Part shown: positions 1-8,500 of the stretch, piece by piece
How the letters are laid out: each line of letters begins with the position of its first letter
Position numbering within the stretch: the stretch's first letter is position 1
Origin: Verrucomicrobiota bacterium
GTDB lineage: Bacteria > Verrucomicrobiota > Verrucomicrobiia > Opitutales > Opitutaceae
NCBI GenBank assembly: GCA_016721945.1
Contig: JADKHC010000003.1
Location: 203,678 to 267,677 of the forward strand
Reading direction: 5' to 3'
Length of the DNA stretch: 64,000 nt
Notes under the pieces: generated by a model
Databases searched by the model: none
Told to the model about the DNA's origin: nothing
What the model saw: the letters and a program-made list of their open reading frames with translations, nothing else
Program-made: the position numbers and the translations under genes

Positions 1-86
1 GATGGTAGAGGCTATCTATCATCCCTAGTCCGAGTTTCTAATGTGCAACTGGAGGCTGAAGTATGAAGGGACAAGGCTGATTGGCT

Positions 87-1085
87 CTAGGGCTCCTCCC
101 CTTTGGCAATATGCGGTTGGGATGGCGGTGTGAGCTGCGCGGCGACCATCTGAGCGACTTGGCGCTGCAGCCCGTCCTCTTCGTCGAGGTAAAATTTCAG
201 CGTCTGAACGTTTTGGTGATCCGAAAACGCCATTACTGCCTCTAGCCCCAGATGAGCAGCACGCGCCGCGCGCGTGGCGGCAGAAATCGCTGTGTGCCGT
301 ATCCCATGAGGCCGGATTTTCCGCGGAGCTTTGATTGATTCACCAATCTCCACAACTATTCGATAGATACCGTCTCCGCGTAGACGCTCGGTAGTTACAA
401 AACGACCGTTGCGGACTCGAACGAATAGCGGCCCTGGTACGACTCCCCTAGCCTTCGCCCATGCTTCCAATGCATGCTGCGTCTCTTCTGGCAGATCTTT
501 CCGCCGGCGTTCGTTGCGGCCTTTCGTCAGTACCCAAATGCATCGCGTGTCCCTTTCCCAGTGTCCCATATCCAAAGATGCGACTGAGGCGCGTCGAAGT
601 GCTAGGTCGTGCATCAATCGCAGCAAAGCGTAATTTCTGAGACCGGCTGGCGAGGTGTCGGCCGCGACCGCGTCCAGCAATCGCCGCATGATCGTTGTGC
701 CTGGACCTCTGGTATCCCGGTATCGCTCGACCTTCACCTGCTGCACTTCAAGTGACCAGGAAATCAGCCCCAACATGCGGGCGAGCTTAACCAACGACCG
801 TATACCTTGTGTCCGAGCGTTCACGGTTGAAGGCGTGCGACCCTCCAGCGATTTTGTGTATTTGAGCAGTGCGAGATTCGCTTCAGCGCCCGTCATCGCA
901 CAGAGCCTCTTGGCCAATTCGGGGAGGTCCCAGTATCCAGCCCACTTTCTAAAAGCTTCAAGCGAATAGAGATAGGCTTTGTGCGTGGCGGGTTTTAGGC
1001 TCTCGACAAAAGTTCGGACCAGCATCTCTGGCCCGATCAATTTAGGGACGGACAGCGCCGCTTCGCCTTTCGGGATTTCCTGCAT
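87..1085 (-). CDS. Tyrosine recombinase / phage-type integrase
   Basis: Site-specific DNA strand exchange enzyme of 332 residues, a usual length for the family. The N-terminal SAM-like core-binding part spans about residues 20-115. The catalytic domain keeps the expected residues: Arg164/165 in ALRRASVASL, Lys188 in the LTKGR hairpin, the H-x-x-R box at His260-Arg263 (HGIRHTA), His290 in SDHQN, and nucleophile Tyr299 in LKFYLDEE. It should therefore be active. It lies just downstream of a small HTH gene on the same strand, with a 30-bp inverted repeat between them, as in an element with its own regulator. No tRNA or att core is recognisable beside it. A homologue lacking these catalytic residues lies at 54444-55445, and a scrap of another relative at 2741-2779. 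Confidence 0.9.
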   Translation of the reverse strand: MQEIPKGEAALSVPKLIGPEMLVRTFVESLKPATHKAYLYSLEAFRKWAGYWDLPELAKRLCAMTGAEANLALLKYTKSLEGRTPSTVNARTQGIRSLVKLARMLGLISWSLEVQQVKVERYRDTRGPGTTIMRRLLDAVAADTSPAGLRNYALLRLMHDLALRRASVASLDMGHWERDTRCIWVLTKGRNERRRKDLPEETQHALEAWAKARGVVPGPLFVRVRNGRFVTTERLRGDGIYRIVVEIGESIKAPRKIRPHGIRHTAISAATRAARAAHLGLEAVMAFSDHQNVQTLKFYLDEEDGLQRQVAQMVAAQLTPPSQPHIAKGEEP

Positions 1086-1117
1086 CCCCTACCTACGCAA
1101 AAAACCGGTTTTGAATC

Positions 1118-1147
1118 AACTCCCGTTAAGGTACAATAACCGGAGTT
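1118..1147. promoter_or_regulatory. Inverted repeat upstream of the integrase
   Basis: Arms AACTCCCGTTA and TAACCGGAGTT (10 of 11 positions complementary) flank the 8-bp spacer AGGTACAA. It sits 32 bp upstream of the integrase start and 30 bp after the stop of the upstream HTH gene. No T-run follows, so an operator or recombinase arm site is more likely than a terminator. This is inference from position and symmetry only. Confidence 0.45.
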
Positions 1148-1176
1148 AGTTGAGCGGGTACGCTTTTGCTAAATAC

Positions 1177-1596
1177 TTAGGCCGATCGTTTGTATTGTTT
1201 TCGCACTAATCTTGCAGAAATATTTTGCTCATTCAGCCGTCGAACGAAGGTCCGAATTGGAATAGAAAGAGCCTGCGCAATATCTTCGACTCGGTGTCCA
1301 CGACGAAGTGCTTTAAGGATGTCGCCTTTGTTGGTGGCGACGAGTTCGCGTGATCGAATCACGGCTCTGTTAGGAGGTGCTTCAAGCAAGGCGCGCATGG
1401 CTGTGACTTCGCTTGTTTGTGTATTCGTCGAATTATTACGACTACTCGTCAGTTTAGATTTCGGCGGTTTTATTGGCCTAATTGACGTCATATTAATGGC
1501 GGTATTTATGGAACAACTATTACATTTTAACGTCTTATTGGCAAGCCTAATAGGTGGCGCCACAAATGGCTGATAATTGGCGTGAATCAAGAACAT
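1177..1596 (-). CDS. Small helix-turn-helix protein next to the integrase
   Basis: 139 residues if the first ATG is used; a second ATG at about residue 36 (coordinate 1491) may be the true start, because the first part is low in protein-like character. The C-terminal half (about residues 80-130) reads as a helix-turn-helix: 'DILKALRRGHRVEDIAQAL' followed by 'SIPIRTFVRRLNEQNI', a pattern seen in small accessory regulators of integrative elements. It is co-directional with the integrase, 92 bp upstream, so it may control integrase expression through the inverted repeat between them. The coding region is noticeably AT-richer than the chromosomal genes to the right, consistent with acquired DNA. 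No precise family is recognised. Confidence 0.55.
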   Translation of the reverse strand: MFLIHANYQPFVAPPIRLANKTLKCNSCSINTAINMTSIRPIKPPKSKLTSSRNNSTNTQTSEVTAMRALLEAPPNRAVIRSRELVATNKGDILKALRRGHRVEDIAQALSIPIRTFVRRLNEQNISARLVRKQYKRSA

Positions 1597-1967
1597 GCCG
1601 AGTTTTTGAGAAAGCTCTTCTCTCTGCGATTTTCGTATGTACGAGGTGAACTGCCGACACTTGCACAGCGGTTTTTGATGTGACCAGTGGGCAATACAAC
1701 TTCGCCCGATTGTGACACGGATCTGCTTAAAAGGCTCGGCTTGAGGAACAACTGTACAGCGGTATGTAATGCAGAAAGGTATCAGCGACCCTAAGGAAAA
1801 CTCGCCGGCAGCTATTTTTTTGGCCCTGTTCCGGCCCAGCGTCGACGATGTCTGCCTGCAAAGAGCCAGTGATTACCAACGGAGAATGCGAGATCACTGG
1901 GAAAAAGTCATGAAGACGCCTGACACTACCATATCTCCCCGACCCCGATCTGTCTCTTCGTGACTCA
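1597..1967. other. Gene-poor stretch between the HTH gene and the HD remnant
   Basis: About 370 bp without a convincing gene. A 64-codon open frame at 1769-1963 (+) ends 4 nt before the HD-domain frame. It could be the decayed 5' part of the same locus, but its translation matches nothing I recognise. Confidence 0.4.
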
Positions 1968-2372
1968 TTGGATTTTTCCTCGGTTCGGCGCTTTGTCGGC
2001 GCGCGATTATGGATCCCCGGCCAAAGGACCTTACGCCCACTTATCCAGGTGACGGCGCAGCTGATTCACCGGCTGACTGCTAGTTGCTATCTACCTGAGT
2101 TTACAGATCACGGGCTTTCACATGTCTGTAGCCTCGTTGAGCGAATTAGTACTTGGACCTGTGAACAAGGAACCGAAGCTTCACAGCTTCTCGTTGAAAG
2201 ACTCAGCGCCGACGAGCGTGCAACGCTACTCATGGCTGTTCTGTTCCATGATATCGGAATGCTCTCCCAGCGGCCAGACGACCTACCCCCATCAGCTGGC
2301 TTTCAGGTCCTTCATCGCAACAAACGAACCACTATGAATCGACCAATGCTCGCGTTGCTCGTTTACTTCTAG
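1968..2372 (+). pseudogene. Truncated HD-domain protein
   Basis: The open frame (TTG start) gives about 108 residues of plausible HD-superfamily sequence: 'FTDHGLSHVCSLVERI' supplies the first His, and 'LMAVLFHDIGMLSQRP' the H-D pair typical of metal-dependent phosphohydrolases and of HD modules fused to signalling proteins. After about coordinate 2300 this frame loses its sense. A neighbouring frame reads 'HYESTNARVARLLL', resembling the next helix of such proteins, so a 1-nt shift is likely there. Nothing of the remaining domain is left before the IS4 remnant begins. I call it a 5' fragment disrupted by mobile-element activity; the function of the parent gene is unknown. Confidence 0.5.
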
Positions 2373-2507
2373 TGACTGCCAGCAGCTGATTCCCCCTTTC
2401 TACACCCGGTCAAGGTCGTATCGCCAAGGCGATCACCACCACGCGCAAACGTTCCGCGTTGTTGACTGCGCCGCCCTAATGGCACCCGGTGCAGTCAACC
2501 CCTTCGC

Positions 2508-2740
2508 TTCGCTCCGGGGCCGATGGCGCGCATCGACCATCTACGCGCTGCCGCGCCCGGCTTTCGCACGCGAGAGATCGTGCTGGCGACGACCCTGCTC
2601 GACACCACAAAATATCCCGACGAGGCGCTCGTCGCGCTGTACCGGCGGCGTTGGGCGGTCGAGCTGTGCTTCCGCGACATCAAAACCACGCTCGGGCTTG
2701 ATGTATTGCGCTGCCAGTCCCCGGATTTAATCGAGAAGGA
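2508..2740 (+). pseudogene. IS4-family transposase C-terminal remnant
   Basis: The reading frame from about 2508 encodes 'PGFRTREIVLATTLLD' and then 'YRRRWAVELCFRDIKTTLG', which carries the Y-(2)-R-(3)-E-(6)-K signature of the IS4 DDE transposases. It continues to 'LIEKE' and breaks off. The first two catalytic aspartates and the whole N-terminal part are missing, and no terminal inverted repeats are visible. This is an immobile remnant of roughly 75 codons. It ends at a junction where a fragment of a tyrosine recombinase begins in another frame. Confidence 0.8.
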
Positions 2741-2779
2741 AATTATGCTCTTCTGCGCTTGATGCACGACCTGGCTCTC
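2741..2779 (+). pseudogene. 13-codon fragment of a tyrosine recombinase
   Basis: This frame encodes NYALLRLMHDLAL, identical at all 13 residues to part of the integrase at 87-1085 (its minus-strand coordinates 597-635). By my count 32 of 39 bases match, and all differences are synonymous. Neither flank continues the similarity: the IS4 remnant lies before it and unrelated sequence after. It is a scrap of a diverged homologue of that integrase left in a rearranged locus. Confidence 0.7.
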
Positions 2780-2948
2780 TTCTCTTTTGTGGACGGATCA
2801 AAAGCGACCATTATCGACACCGACCACCCTGTAGTTTCCCAGATTGAAGCCACGCCAACAGAAAAACGCGCCGCAAAAGGTCGATACCAGTAAGGCACCG
2901 GTATCCAACAGATTTTCCGGCGATCACCCCTCAGTTCAGATGGCTGGG

Positions 2949-3545
2949 TTATTCCGCAGCCTGACCCGCGACAGAGTGCTTCGTGAATCGGATTCCGAAG
3001 TGCCAAGGCAGAAGCAACACTGCCGAAGACTCCACGCTAAGCTCTGGCACCTCACGTGCCCACGCAATGATTTGCTCAGGGCTTGGCCTGATGTCCTTGT
3101 TCGGCCCTCGCGGCGTAGCAATGTCGCTCCGCCAGTGGATCACGGCAACCGCACCGCCATCGGCAACAACACGCGCCGTCTCCCGGAGCATCGCCACGGG
3201 ATGTTCGCCGTGGAGGATGTTGAAAAGCAGTGCAGCGCCGCAGGAGCCGTTGGGAAGCCCGAACCCGTCCGCGCACACGTCGCGTTGCGAGGCGTGCACA
3301 TTCGACAGACCGAGTTCGTCGGCCCGGAGCCGAGTGGTTTCGACCATCTGCGGATCGATGTCGTAGGCGTGGACGGTGGCACCGGTGCGGCGCGCGACAG
3401 GAAGCGTGAACGTTCCGTAGCCGCAACCGAGCTCGGCAACTGGCCCGGTCGTGGGGTCAATGGCTAATGCGTCAAGGATGCCTTCGATATCGAAGAGCGT
3501 TTCCCAGTATTCCTGCTCAGGCATGCCGCTTTCGCGATATTTCAT
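2949..3545 (-). CDS. Class I SAM-dependent methyltransferase
   Basis: 198 residues with a Rossmann-type methyltransferase core. Motif I is 'VAELGCGYGTFTLPVA' near residues 35-50, followed by an acidic end of strand 2 in 'AYDIDP', and a motif IV-like 'ALLFNILHGEHP'. It is predicted to be cytoplasmic with a small-molecule substrate; the sequence does not identify the acceptor. It starts 3 nt after the stop of the DsrE-like gene, so it is the last gene of a four-gene minus-strand operon led by an ArsR-rhodanese regulator. A second methyltransferase next to a DsrE-type gene is found at 35297-36118. The last few residues may have been altered by the mobile debris just downstream. Confidence 0.75.
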   Translation of the reverse strand: MKYRESGMPEQEYWETLFDIEGILDALAIDPTTGPVAELGCGYGTFTLPVARRTGATVHAYDIDPQMVETTRLRADELGLSNVHASQRDVCADGFGLPNGSCGAALLFNILHGEHPVAMLRETARVVADGGAVAVIHWRSDIATPRGPNKDIRPSPEQIIAWAREVPELSVESSAVLLLPWHFGIRFTKHSVAGQAAE

Positions 3546-3548
3546 GCC

Positions 3549-3869
3549 TCAAAATGTCAGAAGCTTGTCCGAGTCCCTCACAACTTCGTACATATCCTTC
3601 AATGTGGACAGAGGGCAGATTTCCGAGCCCAGCGATTCGCGGATCTTCAAGCAGGTGCCGCAGGCAAGAAACTGACCGCCGGCGTCGAGCACGCCTTTGG
3701 CCTGTTCGCGCACGTCGAATTTCGGATCGTCGATTTTGTCGATCTCGACCCCTTTTCCCATGAGAAAGATTCGCACCGAATCACCCTGCTTGAGGCTAAA
3801 ATTCGCAAGCCGGAGCGCGTTGAAAACGGTCTCCGGCTCAGTCTGAGAAAGAATGATGCCGAGTTTCAT
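3549..3869 (-). CDS. DsrE/DsrF-like sulfur-relay protein
   Basis: 106 residues, the usual size of the DsrE/F/TusD fold. It begins 'MKLGIILSQTEPETVFNAL' (strand, then helix) and has two cysteines in 'FLACGTCLKIRE', the position where DsrE proteins carry persulfide. Family members pass sulfane sulfur between proteins. Its place behind an ArsR-rhodanese regulator suggests a role in handling reactive sulfur species. It sits 12 nt after the nucleoside phosphorylase stop and 3 nt before the methyltransferase. Role inferred from family and context. Confidence 0.75.
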   Translation of the reverse strand: MKLGIILSQTEPETVFNALRLANFSLKQGDSVRIFLMGKGVEIDKIDDPKFDVREQAKGVLDAGGQFLACGTCLKIRESLGSEICPLSTLKDMYEVVRDSDKLLTF

Positions 3870-3881
3870 GATAGGTCTTGG

Positions 3882-4745
3882 TTAGGTTTTCCGATCCGGC
3901 TCTACCGGCGGAACGGTTTGCCCTGTCGTTCCGGCCGAAAGGCTCGTCTCGGGGCTGGTATGCATCGCGGCCCACGCGCGCACGGCCGCATGGATAACGT
4001 CGAGGGCTTCGCGTGCACCATTGTCGTGGCCTTTCTCGAAGTCCCCCGAATTCACCGCCATTTGGTTCGTCACGTGTGCAAAACAAACGACGTCGCGCTT
4101 GCGTGCGGTAGCGAACGCATAGAGCGCCGCCGCCTCCATCTCGACCGCAGCGACGCCCCAACGTTTGAAGAAATCAATCGCGGACGCGGTCTCCCGGAAA
4201 GGTGCATCCGTTGTCCAAACGCTTCCGCTAAGGACCCGCTTCGCGGGGTCTCGGAACGCGCTCCGCATGGAAAACAAGAGTTCACGCGATAACTCGACGG
4301 TTTCCCCGGGCGGGAGGTAATGCCCGCTGGTGCCTTCGTCGCGCCAGGCCGATTCGATCAAGACGAAATACGGCGGAGGACCGAAACTATCCGACATCTG
4401 CCCGGCAGAGGTGATGCTGATCAGGAACCGGCAGCCCGCAGCGAACATCTCTTCGGCGACAAGAACGGCGAACGCCGAACCAACGGCACAGGGCACAATC
4501 CCGATTTCGACACCGTCGAGTTCGAAGCAGATCATCTCGGTGTGGAAGCACGGCCACCCGGTGTAGACTCGCGCCCGGCCGGACGCCCGCAAAGACCGCG
4601 CAATGTCGCCATCGGGATCAAGAATGCAGACCGCCGGGACACCAGCGGCATCGAGGCTCTTCTGACGGCGCGCCTCTCGGATAAGCGCGTCGGGTGCGAA
4701 GACCGAGCACTCCTCGAAGAATGCCTGTGTGCGAAAAGGGATCAT
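3882..4745 (-). CDS. Nucleoside phosphorylase family protein (PNP/UDP type)
   Basis: 287 residues from the ATG at 4745, chosen because it overlaps the upstream stop as ATGA and because the longer open frame above it is only the antiphase of the regulator. Family features are 'FLISITSAGQM' in the phosphate/ribose region and 'VEMEAAALYAFATA', the conserved E-M-E-A-A-A-L block that contacts the ribose. Such enzymes cleave nucleosides to base plus ribose-1-phosphate; substrate preference cannot be read here. The C-terminal 30 residues are Ser/Thr/Pro rich and probably disordered. Its presence in an operon with ArsR-rhodanese and DsrE is unusual. Methylthioadenosine salvage is one speculative link to sulfur. 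Confidence 0.8.
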   Translation of the reverse strand: MIPFRTQAFFEECSVFAPDALIREARRQKSLDAAGVPAVCILDPDGDIARSLRASGRARVYTGWPCFHTEMICFELDGVEIGIVPCAVGSAFAVLVAEEMFAAGCRFLISITSAGQMSDSFGPPPYFVLIESAWRDEGTSGHYLPPGETVELSRELLFSMRSAFRDPAKRVLSGSVWTTDAPFRETASAIDFFKRWGVAAVEMEAAALYAFATARKRDVVCFAHVTNQMAVNSGDFEKGHDNGAREALDVIHAAVRAWAAMHTSPETSLSAGTTGQTVPPVEPDRKT

Positions 4746-5398
4746 ACGGTGGCGGTTTCGACGGTGAGTCCCATGTCGCGCCATTCGGGCATGCCGAATT
4801 CGAGGCGTTTGGCTTTGAACCCACGCTTGGCCAGCAATTCGACGGCGGCGTCGGACTGCACGCAGTAAGGTCCACGGCAATACGCGACAATTTCCTTGCG
4901 TCGCGGGAGCGATGCCAGGTGCTTTTCTAATTCCTGCACCGGGATCGAGATCGCGCCGGGAATGTGGCCGGCATCGTACTCCGTACGCGGGCGGACATCG
5001 ATGACGATGGCCGTGCCATCCTTCATTCGCTTCTTCAATTCTGCCGCCGTGACTTCCTCTAGGTTCTCCCGACACTTCAGGAAATCGGAGAGCGCAGCCT
5101 TTACTTCGAGAACGTGAGCTTCGCCGAAGCCGCGGATCGATTTCCAAATCTGGAAGACCTCGTCGTTCGCCAATCGGTAGTAGGCGTAGAGCCCCTCGCG
5201 CCGAACCTCTACCATGCGGGAGCGGCGAAGGACTTGGAGGTGCTGAGACACGTTGGTGACGGTCATGCCGGACTCGGCCGCAAGTTGTTCAACGGTTCGT
5301 TCGGATTGGAATAGGAGGTCGAGCAGTTCGATGCGCGCCCCGCTGGAGAGTGCCTGCCCGATGCGGGCGAACTCGTCGAAAACTCGTCGCTTGGTCAT
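4742..5398 (-). CDS. ArsR-family regulator fused to a rhodanese domain
   Basis: 218 residues from the ATG at 5398. Residues 5-100 are an ArsR winged helix, with recognition helix around 'MTVTNVSQHLQVLRRSRMV' and wing 'EVRREGLYAYYRLAND'. Residues 115-210 are a rhodanese domain: 'IVIDVRPRTEYDAGHIPGA', then the active-site loop Cys174 in C-R-G-P-Y-C. Fusions of this kind regulate sulfur or metalloid responses, the rhodanese Cys probably serving as a persulfide sensor. First gene of the operon ending at 2949. Upstream lies a 28-bp inverted repeat, the likely operator, only 5 bp before the ATG, so the message may be nearly leaderless. An in-frame ATG 120 nt further up (5518) lacks domain support. 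Confidence 0.85.
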   Translation of the reverse strand: MTKRRVFDEFARIGQALSSGARIELLDLLFQSERTVEQLAAESGMTVTNVSQHLQVLRRSRMVEVRREGLYAYYRLANDEVFQIWKSIRGFGEAHVLEVKAALSDFLKCRENLEEVTAAELKKRMKDGTAIVIDVRPRTEYDAGHIPGAISIPVQELEKHLASLPRRKEIVAYCRGPYCVQSDAAVELLAKRGFKAKRLEFGMPEWRDMGLTVETATV

Positions 5399-5403
5399 TG
5401 GTC

Positions 5404-5431
5404 GACTAATCAAGCGAATACTGGAATAGTC
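5404..5431. promoter_or_regulatory. Putative ArsR-type operator
   Basis: Arms GACTAATC and GAATAGTC form an inverted repeat with 7 of 8 positions complementary and a 12-bp centre. It lies directly upstream of the ArsR-rhodanese start and next to a -35-like TTGACT on the minus strand. Autoregulation by the encoded protein is inferred. Confidence 0.45.
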
Positions 5432-5590
5432 AAGACGAAAGCCTGTTTGTAGCTGATGTGACGAGGTGAATAATGAAGCCGGTGCCAGCAGTGCCCTTGA
5501 GCAAACACGGCAGGTCATAGGAGCACCTTACGGAGCATGACCAAGCGTTGTGCGGCCCGTCCCAATTCTCTCAAGATTGTCGTTCAAGGA

Positions 5591-8500
5591 TCATGCGCAG
5601 ATGTCCAAGCTGGCGCTGACGCAGCAAAAGAGTTCCCCCGCAGTAAAAGGCTTTTCGAGATGCGTGCAGTTGCTCTCACAGTTTTGATCGCGACGGATTC
5701 GGTCAGGGGTGTAGCCGCTCATGAACACGACGGGTAATCCAGGGCGGTTCTCCCGTATCCGATTAGCCACTTGCTGGCCGTCGAGCCCTCCAGGCATGAT
5801 CATGTCGGTGAGCAGCAAATCGATTTCGGGGTGCGCAGCCGCGATCTGAAGCGCTGTCGGACCATCTGGCGCATCGAGCACAAGGTAACCATGCGTCTCT
5901 AGCATTCGCACTGTCAGCCGACGCACGGCGTCCTCGTCTTCGACCACGAGGATAGTCTCGCCATTCGCGGTTGGTGTGTCCCGGGAGACACCCATTGCTT
6001 CGTTTGTGGAGTTGCTTTCGTCCAGAGGCAGCAGCACCTCGAAAGTGGTCCCCGCGCCCGGCTCGCTCGTGACGTCGATAAAGCCGCCGTGCTGGCGCAC
6101 GATACCGAAGACCGTGGCGAGGCCCAGTCCCGTGCCCTTGCCCGGGCCTTTGGTGGTGAAAAATGGTTCGAAAATCCGCGAGATCACCTCCGGAGGGATG
6201 CCGCATCCTGTGTCAACGACGCGCAGGCAGGCCTGCGTTGTAGGAAGCATCTCGGGATGGCGATGGTGCCGTTCTCCACCGGGCTGCACCAAGCAGGTGG
6301 CGATGGTCAGTTCACCGCCGGAGGGCATCGCATCGCGAGCGTTGACAGCTAGATTCATGAGCACCTGGTCGATCATGCCTGGGTCGGCACGTACAAATAC
6401 CGGTCGGGAATGCAGTCGCAATAAGAGCTGTACGTCCTCACCGATCAGGCGTTGGAGCATGCGGGTGATGCCTGTCACCGCCTCGTTGAGGTCGAGTGTG
6501 CGTGGCTGGATTTCTTGACGCCGACTGAAAGCGAGTAACTGCCGGGTGAGCGTGGCGGCGCGGGCGGTGGCACTGCCGATGTCGTCGAGCGCAGCCAAGC
6601 GTTCGCCATCGGTCGCGTCGGACATTCGTGCAATGCTGGCGTTGCCTTGGATGACGGTGAGCAGGTTGTTGAAATCATGCGCCACCCCACCCGCAAGCTG
6701 GCCGATGGCATCCATCTTTTGCGACTGGCGCAACTGCTCTTCGAGCGCGAGCTGTTCGGTGATGTCTTGCTTGATGGCGATAAAGTGGGTGATCCGTCCG
6801 GCAGCATCCGTAAGCGGGGTGATCGTCTCATGCTCGTGATAGAGCGTGCCGTCCTTGCGGCGATTGACCACGACCCCCTGCACGACTTCGCCGGAGAGGA
6901 TACGGCTCCAGAAGCCAGCGTAGAAGGCCTGATCTTGTCGGCCCGATTTAAGAATACGCGGGTTTTGCCCGATCACCTCCGCCGCAGGATAGCCGGTGAG
7001 GCGCGTCCACGCGGGATTGACCCACTGGATGAGTCCGTCGCGGTCTGTGATCATGATCGCGTTGGCCGTGGCTTCCAAGGCGGACGCTTGGAGACGCATG
7101 GCGGCTTCGGCCTTGCGGCGCCCCTCGCTCTCGCGCTCGAGTTCTGTGGCGTGCTGTCGGACTTGTTCGAGCAGGTTCGCATTGCGCAGGCTCAACGAAA
7201 TGGTTGAGGCAATCGCCTCGAGGAATAGTGACTGACCGGAAAAATCGCGCACGGCGACGGAGCCGAGCCCGAGTACGCCGATCAACTCGCCTTCCACCAA
7301 AAGCGGGAGGGAGGCGAAAGAGCGAAGCCCGGCGTCCTTGCATTCGCAGCGGTTGCAGCGGTGATCGTGGAGAATATCGTGGCAATAATGGGGCGTACGT
7401 TGGCTGGCAGCATGGCCACATAGGCACTCACCAACATGCAGGCACGGAGTATGGATCGCACAACGTACTGCGTCGGCTGGCCCCGAACCCAACGGCGTGA
7501 GCCCATCCGGGCCGTGCCGGAACAAAACAACAAAGTCGGCTTTCGTCGACACCACCGCAGCCTTGATCGCGGCGGAGATCAGGTGGGCGAGGTCGGGCTC
7601 CACAACCAACTGGCGTCCCAAGGAGTGAAGGGAAGCGAACTCCTCCAAACTACGCGTCAACGACTCCCGGGCCTGCCGAAGTGACGAGAGATCGAAGCCC
7701 GAACCAACGAGATGGGGCTGGCCGTCGAGTTCGACACGCTCTCCAGTAAAATAATAGGGGGTACGCGTACCGTCACGCGCGAGCAGCGTGGCCTCGACGG
7801 CCGAGTGCCCCTTCGCAAATACCTCTGTGATGCGCTCGCTTACGAGGACGTGCTCCTCTGGCGCAAGAAAATCGAAAGGCGTTTTGCCTCTTAGCTCATC
7901 CGGTGCGTAACCGGTGGCGCGGGCGAAATTATCGTTCCATCGCATGAGACGGCCTGCAGCGTCGAACAGATAGAATACGCCCGGCAGGCTGCGAAGGGTC
8001 GAGACTGCCAGCGCTTGCTCACGCACGAGGGCATCTGTGGCGCGCTTACGCTCGATCAACAAACCGATCTGAGTCGCCGCTGCGGAAAGTATGGAGACGA
8101 ACTGCTGGTCACGCGGCCGTGGCTCATGCAGGAAAAAGCCCAAGACGAGAACGATCTCGCCTTTCGCTAGTACTGGCACGCCAAGGGCGGCTTTCAGTCC
8201 GGCTTGGACGGCCGCCTCTCTTCGTGGGAAATTCGTGGCCTGGCTCACGTCCTCGATCCATATCGGTTTCGCTCCTGCGCGCACGGTGCCCGGCAGCCCC
8301 TCACCGGGTGCAAAAAGGCACGTGCGGGTCAACCGCGCGAACTCCTCCAACCCGGGTGTTGCCCGCGACCAGACGCGATCGCATTGCAAGCCAGCGCTCG
8401 TCGGTGACGGTCGCCACGCTTCGCCAAACGCCCAACCTGCCGTCTCGCAAACATGCCGCAGGACAAAGTCGAGGGCCTTGCTCTCGTCCTCGGCCTCTGC

